Below, in pieces: positions 48,533 to 57,521 of a DNA stretch of 64,000 nt. The notes beneath the pieces are model-generated. The model did no database searches, was not told where the DNA came from, and saw only the letters and a program-made list of their open reading frames with translations. Every line of letters starts with the position of its first letter. Position 1 is the stretch's first letter. The stretch is taken from the NCBI RefSeq assembly GCF_036194065.1, contig NZ_CP108095.1:4836001-4900000 (forward strand). The letters run 5' to 3'. Origin of the DNA: Streptomyces sp. NBC_00239 (GTDB taxonomy: Bacteria; Actinomycetota; Actinomycetes; Streptomycetales; Streptomycetaceae). The position numbers and the translations under genes were made by a program.

Positions 48533-50353
48533 ATGGCCGTCAATCTGGTCAATGTCGAGGCAGTCAGCAAGGTGTACGGCACCCGTACCCTGCTCGACGG
48601 CATCTCCCTCGGCGTATCCGAGGGGGACCGGATCGGCGTCGTGGGCCGCAACGGCGACGGGAAGACCACCCTCATCCGCATGCTGGCCAAGCTGGAGGAG
48701 CCCGACACCGGCCGGGTCACCCACACCGGCGGCGCCCGGATGGGTGTCCTCACCCAGCACGACTCGCTCGACCCCGCGGCCACCATCCGCCACGAGATCA
48801 TCCGTGACATGGTCGACCACGAGTGGGCCGGCAACGCCAAGATCCGCGACGTGCTGACGGGCCTCTTCGGCGGCCTGCACCTGCCCGGCTTCGAGCAGGG
48901 CCTCGACACCGTCATCGGCCCGCTCTCCGGCGGCGAGCGCCGGCGCATCGCGCTCGCCAAGCTCCTGATCGCCGAGCAGGACCTCCTCGTCCTCGACGAG
49001 CCCACCAACCACCTGGACGTCGAGGGCATCTCCTGGCTCGCCGGACACCTCCAGGAGCGCCGGTCCGCGCTCGTCTGCGTCACCCACGACCGCTGGTTCC
49101 TCGACCAGGTCTGCACCCGCATGTGGGACGTCCAGCGCGGTGACGTGCACGAGTACGAAGGCGGCTACAGCGACTACGTGTTCGCCCGCGCCGAGCGCGA
49201 GCGGATCGCCGCCACCGAGGAGTCCAAGCGGCAGAACCTGATGCGCAAGGAGCTGGCGTGGCTGCGCCGCGGCGCCCCCGCCCGCACCTCCAAGCCCCGC
49301 TACCGCATCGAGGCCGCCAACGAGCTCATCGCCGACGTGCCGCCGCCGCGCGACCGCTCCGAGCTGATGCGCTTCGCCAACGCCCGCCTCGGCAAGACCG
49401 TCTTCGAGCTGGAGGACGTGACCGTCCAGGCCGGCCCCAAGACCCTCCTCAAGCACCTCACCTGGCACCTCGGCCCCGGCGACCGCATCGGCCTGGTCGG
49501 CGTCAACGGCGCCGGCAAGACCTCGCTGCTGCGCGCCCTCGCCGAAGCCGCCCGCACCCAGGGCGAGGCCCAGCCGGCGGCCGGCTCCGTCACCGTGGGC
49601 AAGACCGTCAAGCTGGCCTACCTCTCCCAGGAGGTCGGCGAGCTCGACCCGTCGCTGCGCGTCCTGGAGGCCGTCCAGCGGGTCCGCGACCGTGTCGACC
49701 TCGGCAAGGGCCGCGAGATGACGGCGGGCCAGCTGTGCGAGCAGTTCGGCTTCACCAAGGAGAAGCAGTGGACGCCCGTCGGCGACCTCTCCGGCGGTGA
49801 GCGGCGCCGGCTGCAGATCCTGCGCCTGCTGATGGACGAGCCCAACGTGCTCTTCCTCGACGAGCCCACCAACGACCTCGACATCGAGACCCTCACCCAG
49901 CTGGAGGACCTCCTCGACGGCTGGCCCGGCTCGATGATCGTCATCAGCCACGACCGCTTCTTCATCGAGCGCACCACCGACACGGTGATGGCCCTGCTCG
50001 GCGACCAGAGCCTGCGGATGCTGCCGCGCGGCCTGGACGAGTACCTGGAGCGCCGCCGCCGGATGACCGACGAGGCCGCCCCCGCGCCGGCTCCCGCCGT
50101 GGCCGCCGCCGCGAAGGAGAAGGCCGCGAGCACCGCCGCCGCGAAGGACGGGCGCGCCCAGAAGAAGGAACTCCAGAAGATCGAGCGGCAGCTCAACAAG
50201 ATCTCGGACCGCGAGACGAACCTGCACGCGCAGATCGCCGATCACGCCACCGACTTCGCGAAGGTCGCCACCCTCGACGCGGAGCTCCGGGAACTCATCA
50301 CGGAGCGCGACGAGTTGGAGATGCGCTGGCTGGAGCTGGCCGAGGACGCGTAG
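48533..50353 (+). CDS. ABC-F ATPase, Uup-like
   Basis: A 606-residue soluble protein with two ABC domains and no TMs. The first has Walker A GRNGDGKTT, signature LSGGERRRIALAK and Walker B LLVLDEPTNHLD. The second has GVNGAGKTS, LSGGERRRLQILR and VLFLDEPTNDLD. The linker between them includes the RRGAPARTSKPRYRIEAANE helix typical of translation-acting ABC-F proteins. The C-terminal 60 residues (KKELQKIERQLNKISDRET onward) are a coiled coil as in Uup. ABC-F proteins act on ribosomes or, for Uup, on DNA/ribosome quality; antibiotic resistance is not indicated. ATG 48533 follows GGAG by ten bases. A strong terminator follows. Confidence 0.94.
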   Translation: MAVNLVNVEAVSKVYGTRTLLDGISLGVSEGDRIGVVGRNGDGKTTLIRMLAKLEEPDTGRVTHTGGARMGVLTQHDSLDPAATIRHEIIRDMVDHEWAGNAKIRDVLTGLFGGLHLPGFEQGLDTVIGPLSGGERRRIALAKLLIAEQDLLVLDEPTNHLDVEGISWLAGHLQERRSALVCVTHDRWFLDQVCTRMWDVQRGDVHEYEGGYSDYVFARAERERIAATEESKRQNLMRKELAWLRRGAPARTSKPRYRIEAANELIADVPPPRDRSELMRFANARLGKTVFELEDVTVQAGPKTLLKHLTWHLGPGDRIGLVGVNGAGKTSLLRALAEAARTQGEAQPAAGSVTVGKTVKLAYLSQEVGELDPSLRVLEAVQRVRDRVDLGKGREMTAGQLCEQFGFTKEKQWTPVGDLSGGERRRLQILRLLMDEPNVLFLDEPTNDLDIETLTQLEDLLDGWPGSMIVISHDRFFIERTTDTVMALLGDQSLRMLPRGLDEYLERRRRMTDEAAPAPAPAVAAAAKEKAASTAAAKDGRAQKKELQKIERQLNKISDRETNLHAQIADHATDFAKVATLDAELRELITERDELEMRWLELAEDA

Positions 50354-50399
50354 CCGTCCCGCGCGCCGGCCGCCCCGCGGCAGGATCACGACGGTGTCA

Positions 50400-50444
50400 C
50401 GGGCCGGTCCACCCTTGGGAACAGGGGCTGGACCGGCCCGTTTT
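50400..50444 (+). terminator. Terminator after the ABC-F gene
   Basis: Perfect 12-bp arms CGGGCCGGTCCA (50400-50411) and TGGACCGGCCCG (50429-50440) enclose a shorter CCCT/AGGG stem, followed by TTTT. This is a canonical rho-independent terminator. Confidence 0.9.
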
Positions 50445-50526
50445 GCGTCCGCGCCGAGTGATAGAAAGAACGTCCTTGCCCTCCCCCCACCCCTCCCCGC
50501 CCCGCCGAAGCAGAAGGTACGAGCTG

Positions 50527-52260
50527 ATGACTCAGCCGCCGCACGAGCCGCCGAACCAGCCTCCCGTACCTCCCGGTTACGGACACCTGCCCGGCCCGCC
50601 GCAGCAACAGCCCGGGTACCCGCAGCAGGTCCCCAACCCGTACGCGCAGCCGCAGCAGCCGCAGCAGCCGCAGCCGGGTCAGGCTCCGGGGCCCAACCCG
50701 TACGCGCAACAGCCGCCGTACCCGCAGCACCCGCAGCAGCCGCCGTACCAGCAGCACCCCCAGCAGCCGTACCCGCAGCACCAGCCGCAGCAGGGCCAGG
50801 GCTTCCCGCCCCCGCCGCCCGGCGGCGGCCCGCGCAAGCAGCGCGGCAACAAGCCCCTGGCGATCGGCGCGGCCGTCGTGGCCGCGGCCCTCGTGCTCGG
50901 CACCGCCGGCTACTTCGTCCTCGCCGGCGACGACGGGGACGAGCCGAAGAAGTCCGTCGCGCAGAGCAGCACCCCCGCCGACGCCAAGCCCTCCGGCTCG
51001 CCCTCCGTGGACGACGGCGACGGCAGCGGCGACGGCGGCAAGGAGAACGAGGACCTCAACGCGGGCCGCAAGCCCGGCGAGGACAAGGTCCTCTGGCTCA
51101 AGCTCAACCACACCGACATCCCCGGCAGCGGCGCGCAGACCCCCGGCATGTGGGTCTCCGGCGACACCGTCGCCAAGGTCGGCTACAAGAACGTCACCGG
51201 CTACTCCGCCGCCGACGGCAAGCAGAAGTGGACCGTCCCGCTCGACGGGGAGGTCTGCGGCCGGACCCGCGAGGCCGCCCCGAACGGCAAGATCGTCGTC
51301 GCCTTCGAGAAGGGCACCGGCAGCAAGGCCACGTGCGACCAGCTCAAGCAGATCGACGTCGCGTCGGGCAAGGTGGGCTGGACCAAGGAAGTGGCCCAGG
51401 AGGGCCTCTTCGACATCATGACCAACCTGCGGCTCGCGATCAGCGGGAACACCCTCGTCGTCGCCCGCACCGGTCCCACCACCGGCCTGAGGATGAGCGA
51501 CGGCGGCAAGCTGTTCGTCACGCAGACCGACACCTGCTCGCCCCTGGAGTACGCGGGCGGCAGCCGCCTGATCGCCGTGACCACCTGCTTCAAGGCCGAG
51601 ACCGAGCAGGTCGAGGGCATCGACCCGAAGACCGGCAAGGCCCAGTGGTCGTACAAGTTCCCCAAGAGCTGGAAGATCAACAAGGTCTACTCGGTGGACC
51701 CGGTCATCGTCGACGCCAACAGCGAGGACCTGCAGAAGCGCGCCATCGTGGTCCTGAACTCCAACGGCACCCTGCGCACCCAGCTCAAGGGCGAGGGCAA
51801 GTTCACCGCCAACTGCGGCACGGACCTGCTCGGCCGCGACCTCCAGGGGTGCAGGGGCGCCTTCGTCGTCGGCAACACCTTCCTCCTCATGACCGAGGGC
51901 AAGACCCCGATGCACGACAACGAGGTCGTCGCCTTCTCCCTCGACACCGGCAAGATCGTCCGGCGCACCGCCGCGCCCAAGGACCGGTACATGACCCCGC
52001 TCCAGGCCGAGGGCGGCCGGATCTACGCGTACGTGGACCCGAGCATCTCCGGCGGCAAGCCCGGCGAGATCGTCTCCTGGCCCACCGGCGGCGGCGCCCT
52101 CACCACCGTGCTGCGCCACCCGACTCCGGCCGCGGCGGTCGAGCGTTCCTTCTTCACCCCGCAGATCGCCTACTCGGGCGGCCGGTTCTTCCTCGGCACC
52201 TCCCAGCTCCTGGGCAAGGACGGCACGTCGGAGAAGCTCCTCATGGTCTTCGGCAAGTAA
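50527..52260 (+). CDS. Membrane-anchored PQQ-like beta-propeller protein 1
   Basis: A 577-residue protein of unknown role. Residues 1-108 are a cytoplasmic Pro/Gln/Tyr-rich disordered tail (repeats like PQQPQQPQP and PYPQHPQQPPYQQHPQ). Residues about 110-135 are one TM (AIGAAVVAAALVLGTAGYFV). An acidic linker (DDGDGSGDGGKENED) then leads to an extracytoplasmic domain of about 400 residues with propeller blades such as WVSGDTVAKVGYKNVTGYSA and KTGKAQWSYKFPK, as in PQQ_2/BamB-like folds. Cysteines recur in pairs (VCGRTR, ATCDQ, DTCSP, TTCFK). ATG 50527 was chosen from composition. It is paired with a paralogue 39 bp downstream. Confidence 0.85.
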   Translation: MTQPPHEPPNQPPVPPGYGHLPGPPQQQPGYPQQVPNPYAQPQQPQQPQPGQAPGPNPYAQQPPYPQHPQQPPYQQHPQQPYPQHQPQQGQGFPPPPPGGGPRKQRGNKPLAIGAAVVAAALVLGTAGYFVLAGDDGDEPKKSVAQSSTPADAKPSGSPSVDDGDGSGDGGKENEDLNAGRKPGEDKVLWLKLNHTDIPGSGAQTPGMWVSGDTVAKVGYKNVTGYSAADGKQKWTVPLDGEVCGRTREAAPNGKIVVAFEKGTGSKATCDQLKQIDVASGKVGWTKEVAQEGLFDIMTNLRLAISGNTLVVARTGPTTGLRMSDGGKLFVTQTDTCSPLEYAGGSRLIAVTTCFKAETEQVEGIDPKTGKAQWSYKFPKSWKINKVYSVDPVIVDANSEDLQKRAIVVLNSNGTLRTQLKGEGKFTANCGTDLLGRDLQGCRGAFVVGNTFLLMTEGKTPMHDNEVVAFSLDTGKIVRRTAAPKDRYMTPLQAEGGRIYAYVDPSISGGKPGEIVSWPTGGGALTTVLRHPTPAAAVERSFFTPQIAYSGGRFFLGTSQLLGKDGTSEKLLMVFGK

Positions 52261-52299
52261 TCCCCGTATCCGCGCGTCCCGAGAGGCAGGCAGCACCCG

Positions 52300-54081
52300 A
52301 TGAGCACCCCGCCACCACCCCCGCCGAACCAGCCCCCGCAGGGCGGCTTCGGCGCGCCCGTCGACCCCCCGGCCGGTGGCTTCGGCGCCCCGCAGGACCC
52401 CTCGCAGGGCGGCTTCGGCGCCCCGCAGGACCCGCCGCCGGGCGGCTTCGGCGGCCCGCCGGCGCAGGGCGGGTACGGGTACCCGCAGCAGCAGCCGGGC
52501 TACGGCTTCCCGCACCCGCAGCAGCAGCCCCAGCAGCCCGGTTACGGCTTCCCGCAGCAGCCGCCCACCGCGCCCATGTACGGGCCCGGCGCACCCGCCC
52601 CGCAGCCGCCCGCGGGCGGTGGTGGCGGCAAGGAGCGGCGCAACCAGCTCCTGATCGTCCTCAGCGCGCTCGTCGCCATCGCGCTCATCGTGGTCGGCGG
52701 CTTCTGGTACGCCTCGCGCCCCGCCGACGAGCCCGGCCTGAAGAAGCCGGTGGCCGAGGACAAGAACGGCACCCCGGGCGGCGGCACGCAGGACGAGCAG
52801 CCGGTCGCCGAGGCCGTGGAGAAGGCCCCCGCCAACCCCAAGTCCCGGCTGGTGGCCGCACTTCCGCAGCCCAAGATCGAGACGCTGCACAACGTCGTCG
52901 GCTCCTGGCTGACCGACTCCGTCTACGCCAAGTCAGACGTGGGCAAGATCGTCGGCTACGACCCGGCGACCGTGAAGCCGAAGTGGACGATCCCGCTCCC
53001 GGGTCAGGTCTGCGCCGCCAGCAAGTACGTCGGCGCCGGCGACAAGACCGCGATCGTGTTCGAGCCCGCCAAGCGCGTCGGCAAGTACGGCCACCAGCCG
53101 TGCACCGAGGTCGCCGTGGTCGACCTGGCCGCGGGCAAGCTGCTGTGGCAGGGCTCCGTCAAGAGCAGCGCGAGCGGTGACGAGAAGGTCGACTTCAAGG
53201 AGATCACGCTCACCGGCCAGACGGTGGCGGCGGCCGGTCTGCACGGCGGCGCGGCCTGGAACCTGACCAGCGGCAAGAACCTGTGGACCCCGAAGGTCGA
53301 CACCGAATCCTGCTTCGACCTCGGCTACGCCGGCGGCAGCGGCCTCGCCGTCATCCGCAAGTGCGGCGACTACGAAAACCGCTACCTGGTCGCGCAGTCC
53401 CTCGACCCGGTCACCGGCGCGCCCCTGGCCACGTACAAGCTGCCCGCGGGCATCGAGTGGGCCAGCATCGTCTCCGCCAGGCCGCTCGTCGTCACCACCG
53501 ACCTGAACAACCGCGGCAACATCAGCGACGTGTTCTCCATCGACGACAAGACCGGCGCCCTCAAGACCCGCATCGGACTCGCCAAGGGCCTCTACGCGCC
53601 GAACTGCTCCACCGGCACCGGCGTCGAGGTCTGCGCGAAGGTCGTCGTCGGCAACGGCCGGATCTACCTGCCGACCGCCGAACACGACGACAGCTCCGGC
53701 AAGTACGCGCGCACCAACGAGATCGTCTCCTTCGACCTCGCAACCGGCAAGCAGACCACCGACCGCGCGGACGCGGGCAGCCGCTACACGATCTTCCCGC
53801 TCCGCATGGACGGGCCGAACATCATCGCGTACAAGTGGCCCCCCTACGACGCGGGCGGGCAGGTCGTCAGCATCGACACCAAGACGATGAAGCAGACCCT
53901 GCTGATGGACAACCCGGCCGACCCGGCGACCCGGACCAAGGAGACCAGCTTCTCCTCGAACTTCTCGGAGATCCGCTACCACAACGGCATGCTGTTCAGC
54001 TCCGAGGTCCTGATCGACAAGCCGTACCGTCCCGAGGACGCGAAGCGGGAGTTCCTGCTCGCCGGCTTCCTGGCGAAGTGA
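52300..54081 (+). CDS. Membrane-anchored PQQ-like beta-propeller protein 2
   Basis: A 593-residue paralogue of the preceding gene product with the same layout: a disordered cytoplasmic tail (residues 1-112) made of GGFGAPQDP-type repeats and then QQPGYGFPHPQQQ segments, one TM (about 115-138, LLIVLSALVAIALIVVGGFWY), an acidic linker, and a propeller domain (WLTDSVYAKSDVGKIVGYDP, ATVKPKWTIPLPGQVCAA and similar). Blade sequences align with the first protein, but the tails differ in repeat type. No enzymatic residues are evident; propellers of this type act as scaffolds. It ends before a hairpin. An extracytoplasmic sensor or envelope-assembly role is possible but unproven. Confidence 0.85.
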   Translation: MSTPPPPPPNQPPQGGFGAPVDPPAGGFGAPQDPSQGGFGAPQDPPPGGFGGPPAQGGYGYPQQQPGYGFPHPQQQPQQPGYGFPQQPPTAPMYGPGAPAPQPPAGGGGGKERRNQLLIVLSALVAIALIVVGGFWYASRPADEPGLKKPVAEDKNGTPGGGTQDEQPVAEAVEKAPANPKSRLVAALPQPKIETLHNVVGSWLTDSVYAKSDVGKIVGYDPATVKPKWTIPLPGQVCAASKYVGAGDKTAIVFEPAKRVGKYGHQPCTEVAVVDLAAGKLLWQGSVKSSASGDEKVDFKEITLTGQTVAAAGLHGGAAWNLTSGKNLWTPKVDTESCFDLGYAGGSGLAVIRKCGDYENRYLVAQSLDPVTGAPLATYKLPAGIEWASIVSARPLVVTTDLNNRGNISDVFSIDDKTGALKTRIGLAKGLYAPNCSTGTGVEVCAKVVVGNGRIYLPTAEHDDSSGKYARTNEIVSFDLATGKQTTDRADAGSRYTIFPLRMDGPNIIAYKWPPYDAGGQVVSIDTKTMKQTLLMDNPADPATRTKETSFSSNFSEIRYHNGMLFSSEVLIDKPYRPEDAKREFLLAGFLAK

Positions 54082-54117
54082 TCAGGAAGCGGTCCCGGAC
54101 CGCAAGGGACTGAACGA

Positions 54118-54149
54118 GGGGGCGTCATCCGGCAACGGATGGGGCCCCC
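54118..54149 (+). terminator. Terminator-like hairpin after the propeller genes
   Basis: Arms GGGGGCGTCATCCG and CGGATGGGGCCCCC pair over 14 positions with one mismatch and one wobble around a GCAA loop, followed by TTCGG. It probably ends the two-gene propeller transcript before the LuxR gene. Confidence 0.65.
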
Positions 54150-54245
54150 TTCGGCCTAACGGGGGTCATCTCACCGGTAACCGGCCCACGGCGTCGAACA
54201 AGCGTGTAGCTTGCCGGGGCAGTAGGGGTCGGCGTTGGGGGCCGG

Positions 54246-54935
54246 ATGGGCGTACGGGTCATGGTGGTCGACGAGCACCGGCTGCTGGCCGAGGCGCTCG
54301 CCTCGGCACTCAAGCTGCGCGGGCACCGCGTGCTCGCCGCGGCGGCACCGGCCGCGGGGGCCGCCGAGCTGGTGATCAACCGTGCCCCCGAGGTGTGCCT
54401 GCTGGGGACCGCGTCGCCGGCCGAGCCGGGCGTCTTCGAGCCCGTCGTCCGCATCAAACGCGAGCGCCCGCAGATCGCCGTCGTGGTGCTCGGCCCGGTG
54501 CCCAGCCCCCGGGGGATCGCCGCCGCCTTCGCCGCGGGCGCCTCCGGCTACGTACGGCACGACGAGCGCATCGAGGGCGTGGAGCGGGCCCTGGCCAAGG
54601 CGCGGGCCGGCGAGGCCGCCGTCTCCCCGCAACTGCTCCAGAGCGCCTTCGCCGAGCTCCTCAACCCGGCCGCGCAGCCCGACGACGAGGGCAGCCGGCT
54701 GCTCCAGCTGCTCACCCCGCGCGAGGTCGAGGTGCTCGTCCGGGTCGCCGAGGGCGAGGACACCCGGCTGATCGCGGCCGGCATGAACATCGCCCCGAGC
54801 ACAGCGCGCACACATGTCCAGCGGGTACTCATGAAGCTGGGCGTCGGCTCCCGGCTGGAGGCCGCCGCCCTGGCGGCCCGTACGGGACTGCTGGACCGCG
54901 CGAGCATCCCGGCACAGCCGGGGCCCCGGGACTAG
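54246..54935 (+). CDS. LuxR-type response regulator with a degenerate receiver
   Basis: A 229-residue protein with an N-terminal CheY-like receiver and a C-terminal NarL/FixJ helix-turn-helix (LTPREVEVLVRVAEGEDTRLIAAGMNIAPSTARTHVQRVL, residues about 157-196). The receiver has the strand order (RVMVVDEHRLLAEAL), but the phosphoacceptor site reads EVCLLGTASPA, with Gly54 where Asp is expected. The usual second acidic residue is DE, and the conserved Lys is replaced (GYVRHDE). It therefore probably works without phosphorylation, as for other atypical actinobacterial regulators. There is no histidine kinase nearby. A related regulator with an intact Asp lies on the other side of galE. Confidence 0.9.
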   Translation: MGVRVMVVDEHRLLAEALASALKLRGHRVLAAAAPAAGAAELVINRAPEVCLLGTASPAEPGVFEPVVRIKRERPQIAVVVLGPVPSPRGIAAAFAAGASGYVRHDERIEGVERALAKARAGEAAVSPQLLQSAFAELLNPAAQPDDEGSRLLQLLTPREVEVLVRVAEGEDTRLIAAGMNIAPSTARTHVQRVLMKLGVGSRLEAAALAARTGLLDRASIPAQPGPRD

Positions 54936-54984
54936 GTCGTGCCGTCGAAGTCCCGCCTGGCCGGCGCTACTTTGACGACGCTCC

Positions 54985-55200
54985 CTAGGGCCCCGGAAGG
55001 GAGACCTCGGGAGTAAGGTCCCGCGAGGAGGGGCCCGTGCGGGGCTTCCCCACGGGCCTTCCGCGCGGGGCCTCCTGCCCGGAGCCCGACCGCGTCAACT
55101 CCGGTACCGCGGCCGCCGCCCTGAGTTCTTCACCGGCCCGCGGGCTTCCGGCAAGATGCCGTTCCCCGGAGGCTCCGGATCCGGTAAGAGCGTGTGACAT
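54985..55200 (-). CDS. Possible small protein divergent from galE
   Basis: A 71-codon frame from ATG 55200 ([18 protein letters not shown]) with AAGGGG about nine bases upstream, ending at 54985. It is rich in Ser, Gly, Arg and Pro, with no recognised domain, TM or signal peptide. Its support is the ribosome-binding site and its place in an otherwise empty 290-bp gap. Against it, such frames occur by chance in GC-rich DNA and the composition is undistinguished. It lies 27 bp from the divergent galE start. Confidence 0.25.
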   Translation of the reverse strand: MSHALTGSGASGERHLAGSPRAGEELRAAAAVPELTRSGSGQEAPRGRPVGKPRTGPSSRDLTPEVSLPGP

Positions 55201-55227
55201 CAGAGAATCCCCTTGAGAGGCGAGCGA

Positions 55228-56214
55228 GTGAACAAGTACCTGGTCACCGGCGGAGCCGGTTACGTCGGCAGTGTCGTGGCGGCGCACCTTCTGGAGGCCG
55301 GCCACGAGGTGACCGTCCTCGACGACCTCTCCACCGGCTTCAGCGCCGGCGTGCCGGCCGGCGCCACCCTCATCGACGGCCGCATCCAGGACGCGGCCCG
55401 GTACCTCGACGCCTCCTACGACGCGGTGCTGCACTTCGCCGCCTCCTCGCAGGTCGGCGAGTCCGTCGCCGACCCGGGCAAGTACTGGGCGAACAACGTC
55501 GGCGGCACCCTGGAGCTGCTCGCCGCGATGCGCGGCGCCGGAGTCCGCAAGCTGGTCTTCTCCTCCACCGCCGCGACGTACGGCGAGCCCCGCCAGGACG
55601 GCGACGGCCGCCTCACCGAGACCTCCGTCACCGCCCCCACCAACCCCTACGGGGCCTCCAAGCTGGCTGTCGACCACATGATCGCCGGGGAGTGCGCGGC
55701 CCACGGTCTCGCCGCGGTCTCGCTGCGCTACTTCAACGTGGCCGGCGCGTACGGGGAGTTCGGCGAGCGCCACGACCCCGAGACGCACCTGATCCCGCTG
55801 GTCCTCCAGGTCGCGCTCGGGCAGCGCGCGGCCATCTCCGTCTTCGGGGACGACTACCCGACCCCCGACGGCACCTGCGTCCGCGACTACATCCACGTCG
55901 CCGACCTCGCCGAGGCCCACCTGTCGGCCCTCGACGCGGCCACCGCCGGCGAGCACCTCGTCTGCAACCTCGGCAACGGCAACGGCTTCTCGGTCCGCGA
56001 GGTCATCGAGACCGTCCGCAAGGTCACCGGCCGGGAGATCCCCGAGATCGCAGCCCCCCGCCGGGCCGGCGACCCGGCCGTCCTGGTCGCCTCCGCCGAC
56101 ACCGCCCGCGAGCGGCTCGGCTGGACCCCCACCCGGTCCGACCTCGCGGGGATCGTCACCGACGCCTGGGAGTTCGCCCTGCGCCGCGACGCGGCCCGGT
56201 GCGACGGCGCCTGA
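55228..56214 (+). CDS. galE: UDP-glucose 4-epimerase
   Basis: A 328-residue extended SDR interconverting UDP-glucose and UDP-galactose. The NAD site is [10 protein letters not shown] at the N-terminus; [17 protein letters not shown] (the A in place of the usual G is common in actinobacteria), [10 protein letters not shown] (catalytic Ser/Thr) and YGASK (catalytic Tyr-x-x-x-Lys) follow, then RYFNVAGA and [15 protein letters not shown], which are GalE-specific. GTG 55228 has GAGAGG nine bases upstream. It stands between two LuxR-type regulators and is not part of a gal operon. It may feed galactosyl units to wall polymers or exopolysaccharide. Confidence 0.95.
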   Translation: MNKYLVTGGAGYVGSVVAAHLLEAGHEVTVLDDLSTGFSAGVPAGATLIDGRIQDAARYLDASYDAVLHFAASSQVGESVADPGKYWANNVGGTLELLAAMRGAGVRKLVFSSTAATYGEPRQDGDGRLTETSVTAPTNPYGASKLAVDHMIAGECAAHGLAAVSLRYFNVAGAYGEFGERHDPETHLIPLVLQVALGQRAAISVFGDDYPTPDGTCVRDYIHVADLAEAHLSALDAATAGEHLVCNLGNGNGFSVREVIETVRKVTGREIPEIAAPRRAGDPAVLVASADTARERLGWTPTRSDLAGIVTDAWEFALRRDAARCDGA

Positions 56215-56753
56215 GGCCTGACACCCGCGTCTGGGGCCGGATGCCCCGGTGCCTGAGGCCGGATGCCCGGCGCCTTGCCGCGGGTCTGCCGGTGCGTGCC
56301 CGGGGAGCAACTGCCCCCGGCACCCCGCAGAGTGGCCGACGGGCGGCGCCTCACGACCCGTACGGGGTGCCCCCGTAAGGGCGTCGGGGGCGCGGTCCGG
56401 GGCCCCCGGGTGCCTTCAGCCGCTCCGGCCGGGGGCGCTTTCCGGCCACCGGTGGACAGGTGGGCGGAGGGGCCTGCGGCCACATACCGTGCGGTACGCG
56501 GGAGTTGTCGAGGTCGCGGGAGAAATCCACGGGGAAAACTTCTGAGATTCGGCCAACTGCCGTGCACCGCTCGCCGTACGCTGATGCTCAACACCGGTGG
56601 GGGCCGGTGTTGTTTCAGGGGTCGAGACAGTCGGGTACGGCGTCCGGACCGGGGTAGCAGTCCAGTTGCGGCGGCGGCCGCGGCAGCTGCTGATCCGTTT
56701 CCGATCCGGGCGCCGTAGACCGGCCGTCCGTTCCCCGACCCTTGGGGGTGTCT
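56215..56753. other. Long gap between galE and the second LuxR regulator
   Basis: A 539-bp region. The first 200 bp are GC-rich with direct repeats of CTGAGGCCGGATGCCC-like sequence. At about 56520-56560 base composition drops (AAATCCACGGGGAAAACTTC), marking a likely promoter zone. A hairpin follows at 56589-56612. I see no convincing gene; the length suggests a long leader or an untranslated RNA upstream of the LuxR gene. Confidence 0.5.
56589..56616 (+). terminator. Hairpin upstream of the second LuxR gene
   Basis: CAACACCGG (56589-56597) and CCGGTGTTG (56604-56612) form a perfect 9-bp stem with a TGGGGG loop, followed by TTTC. It may terminate a short upstream transcript or be a leader structure in the regulator's mRNA. 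Confidence 0.55.
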
Positions 56754-57521
56754 GTGGTTCGTATCCGGGTTCTCGTGGTCGACGATCACCGCATTTTCGC
56801 CGAATCGCTCGCCGCGGCACTCGCCGCGGAGCCCGATGTGGAGGTGTCCGCTGCCGGCAGTGGACCGGCCGCATTGCGCTGCATCGAGCGCGGCGTCGCG
56901 GAAGGCCGGAGGTATGACGTACTGCTGGTCGACGCCGACCTCGGCGTCGTGTCCGGCGCAAGACTGCCCGAACCGTCCTTCGGGAGCGGTCCCGCCGTGG
57001 TGCCCGTGGACGGGATCTCCCTCGTCGCCGGCATCCGCGCCGGCCAGCCCGCGGTCCGCACGGTGGTGCTGGCGGAGCGGGACGACCCGCGCCGGGCCGC
57101 CCTCGCCCTCCAGGCCGGCGCCTCCGGCTGGGTGGCCAAGGACTGCTCGCTGTCCCGGCTGCTCGCGGTGATCCGCGGGGTGCTGCGCGAGGAGACCCAC
57201 CTGCCGCCCGCGCTGCTCACCGGGGTCCTGCGGGAGCTGACCGCGGCCCGCAAGAACCGCACCGACAGCGAGCGCCTGGTCGAATCGCTGACCCCGCGCG
57301 AGCACGAGGTGCTGCGCTGCATGGTCGCCGGGCTGAACCGCAAGGACGTCGCCGCCCGGCTGTTCCTGTCCCCGCACACCGTCCGCACCCACATGCAGAA
57401 CGTGCTGGGGAAGCTGGGCGTGCACTCGACGCTGGCCGCCGTGGCGCTGGCCAGGCGGGCCGGGGTCCGGCCGGTGGACCTACCCGGGGACGTTGTCGAA
57501 CGGAGCGGTCAGCCGGCGTAG
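56754..57521 (+). CDS. LuxR/NarL-type response regulator
   Basis: A 255-residue regulator. The receiver begins VRIRVLVVDDHRIFAESLAA, keeps the acidic pair and the phosphoacceptor Asp60 (DVLLVDADLG), and has the Lys in GWVAKDCS, although the conserved Thr/Ser reads Ala (VVLAERDD). An insertion of about 25 residues (EPSFGSGPAVVPVDG) follows the Asp. The C-terminal helix-turn-helix is LTPREHEVLRCMVAGLNRKDVAARLFLSPHTVRTHMQNVLGKL. I choose GTG 56754, with GGGGG five bases upstream; TTG 56742 is possible. It is orphan, with no kinase gene nearby. Its end overlaps the convergent MarR gene by 42 bp. Confidence 0.92.
   Translation: MVRIRVLVVDDHRIFAESLAAALAAEPDVEVSAAGSGPAALRCIERGVAEGRRYDVLLVDADLGVVSGARLPEPSFGSGPAVVPVDGISLVAGIRAGQPAVRTVVLAERDDPRRAALALQAGASGWVAKDCSLSRLLAVIRGVLREETHLPPALLTGVLRELTAARKNRTDSERLVESLTPREHEVLRCMVAGLNRKDVAARLFLSPHTVRTHMQNVLGKLGVHSTLAAVALARRAGVRPVDLPGDVVERSGQPA

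Noticed and set aside
54985..56310. A 441-codon minus-strand frame across galE
   Set aside because: It is antisense to galE; only its first 71 codons upstream of galE are kept as a low-confidence candidate.
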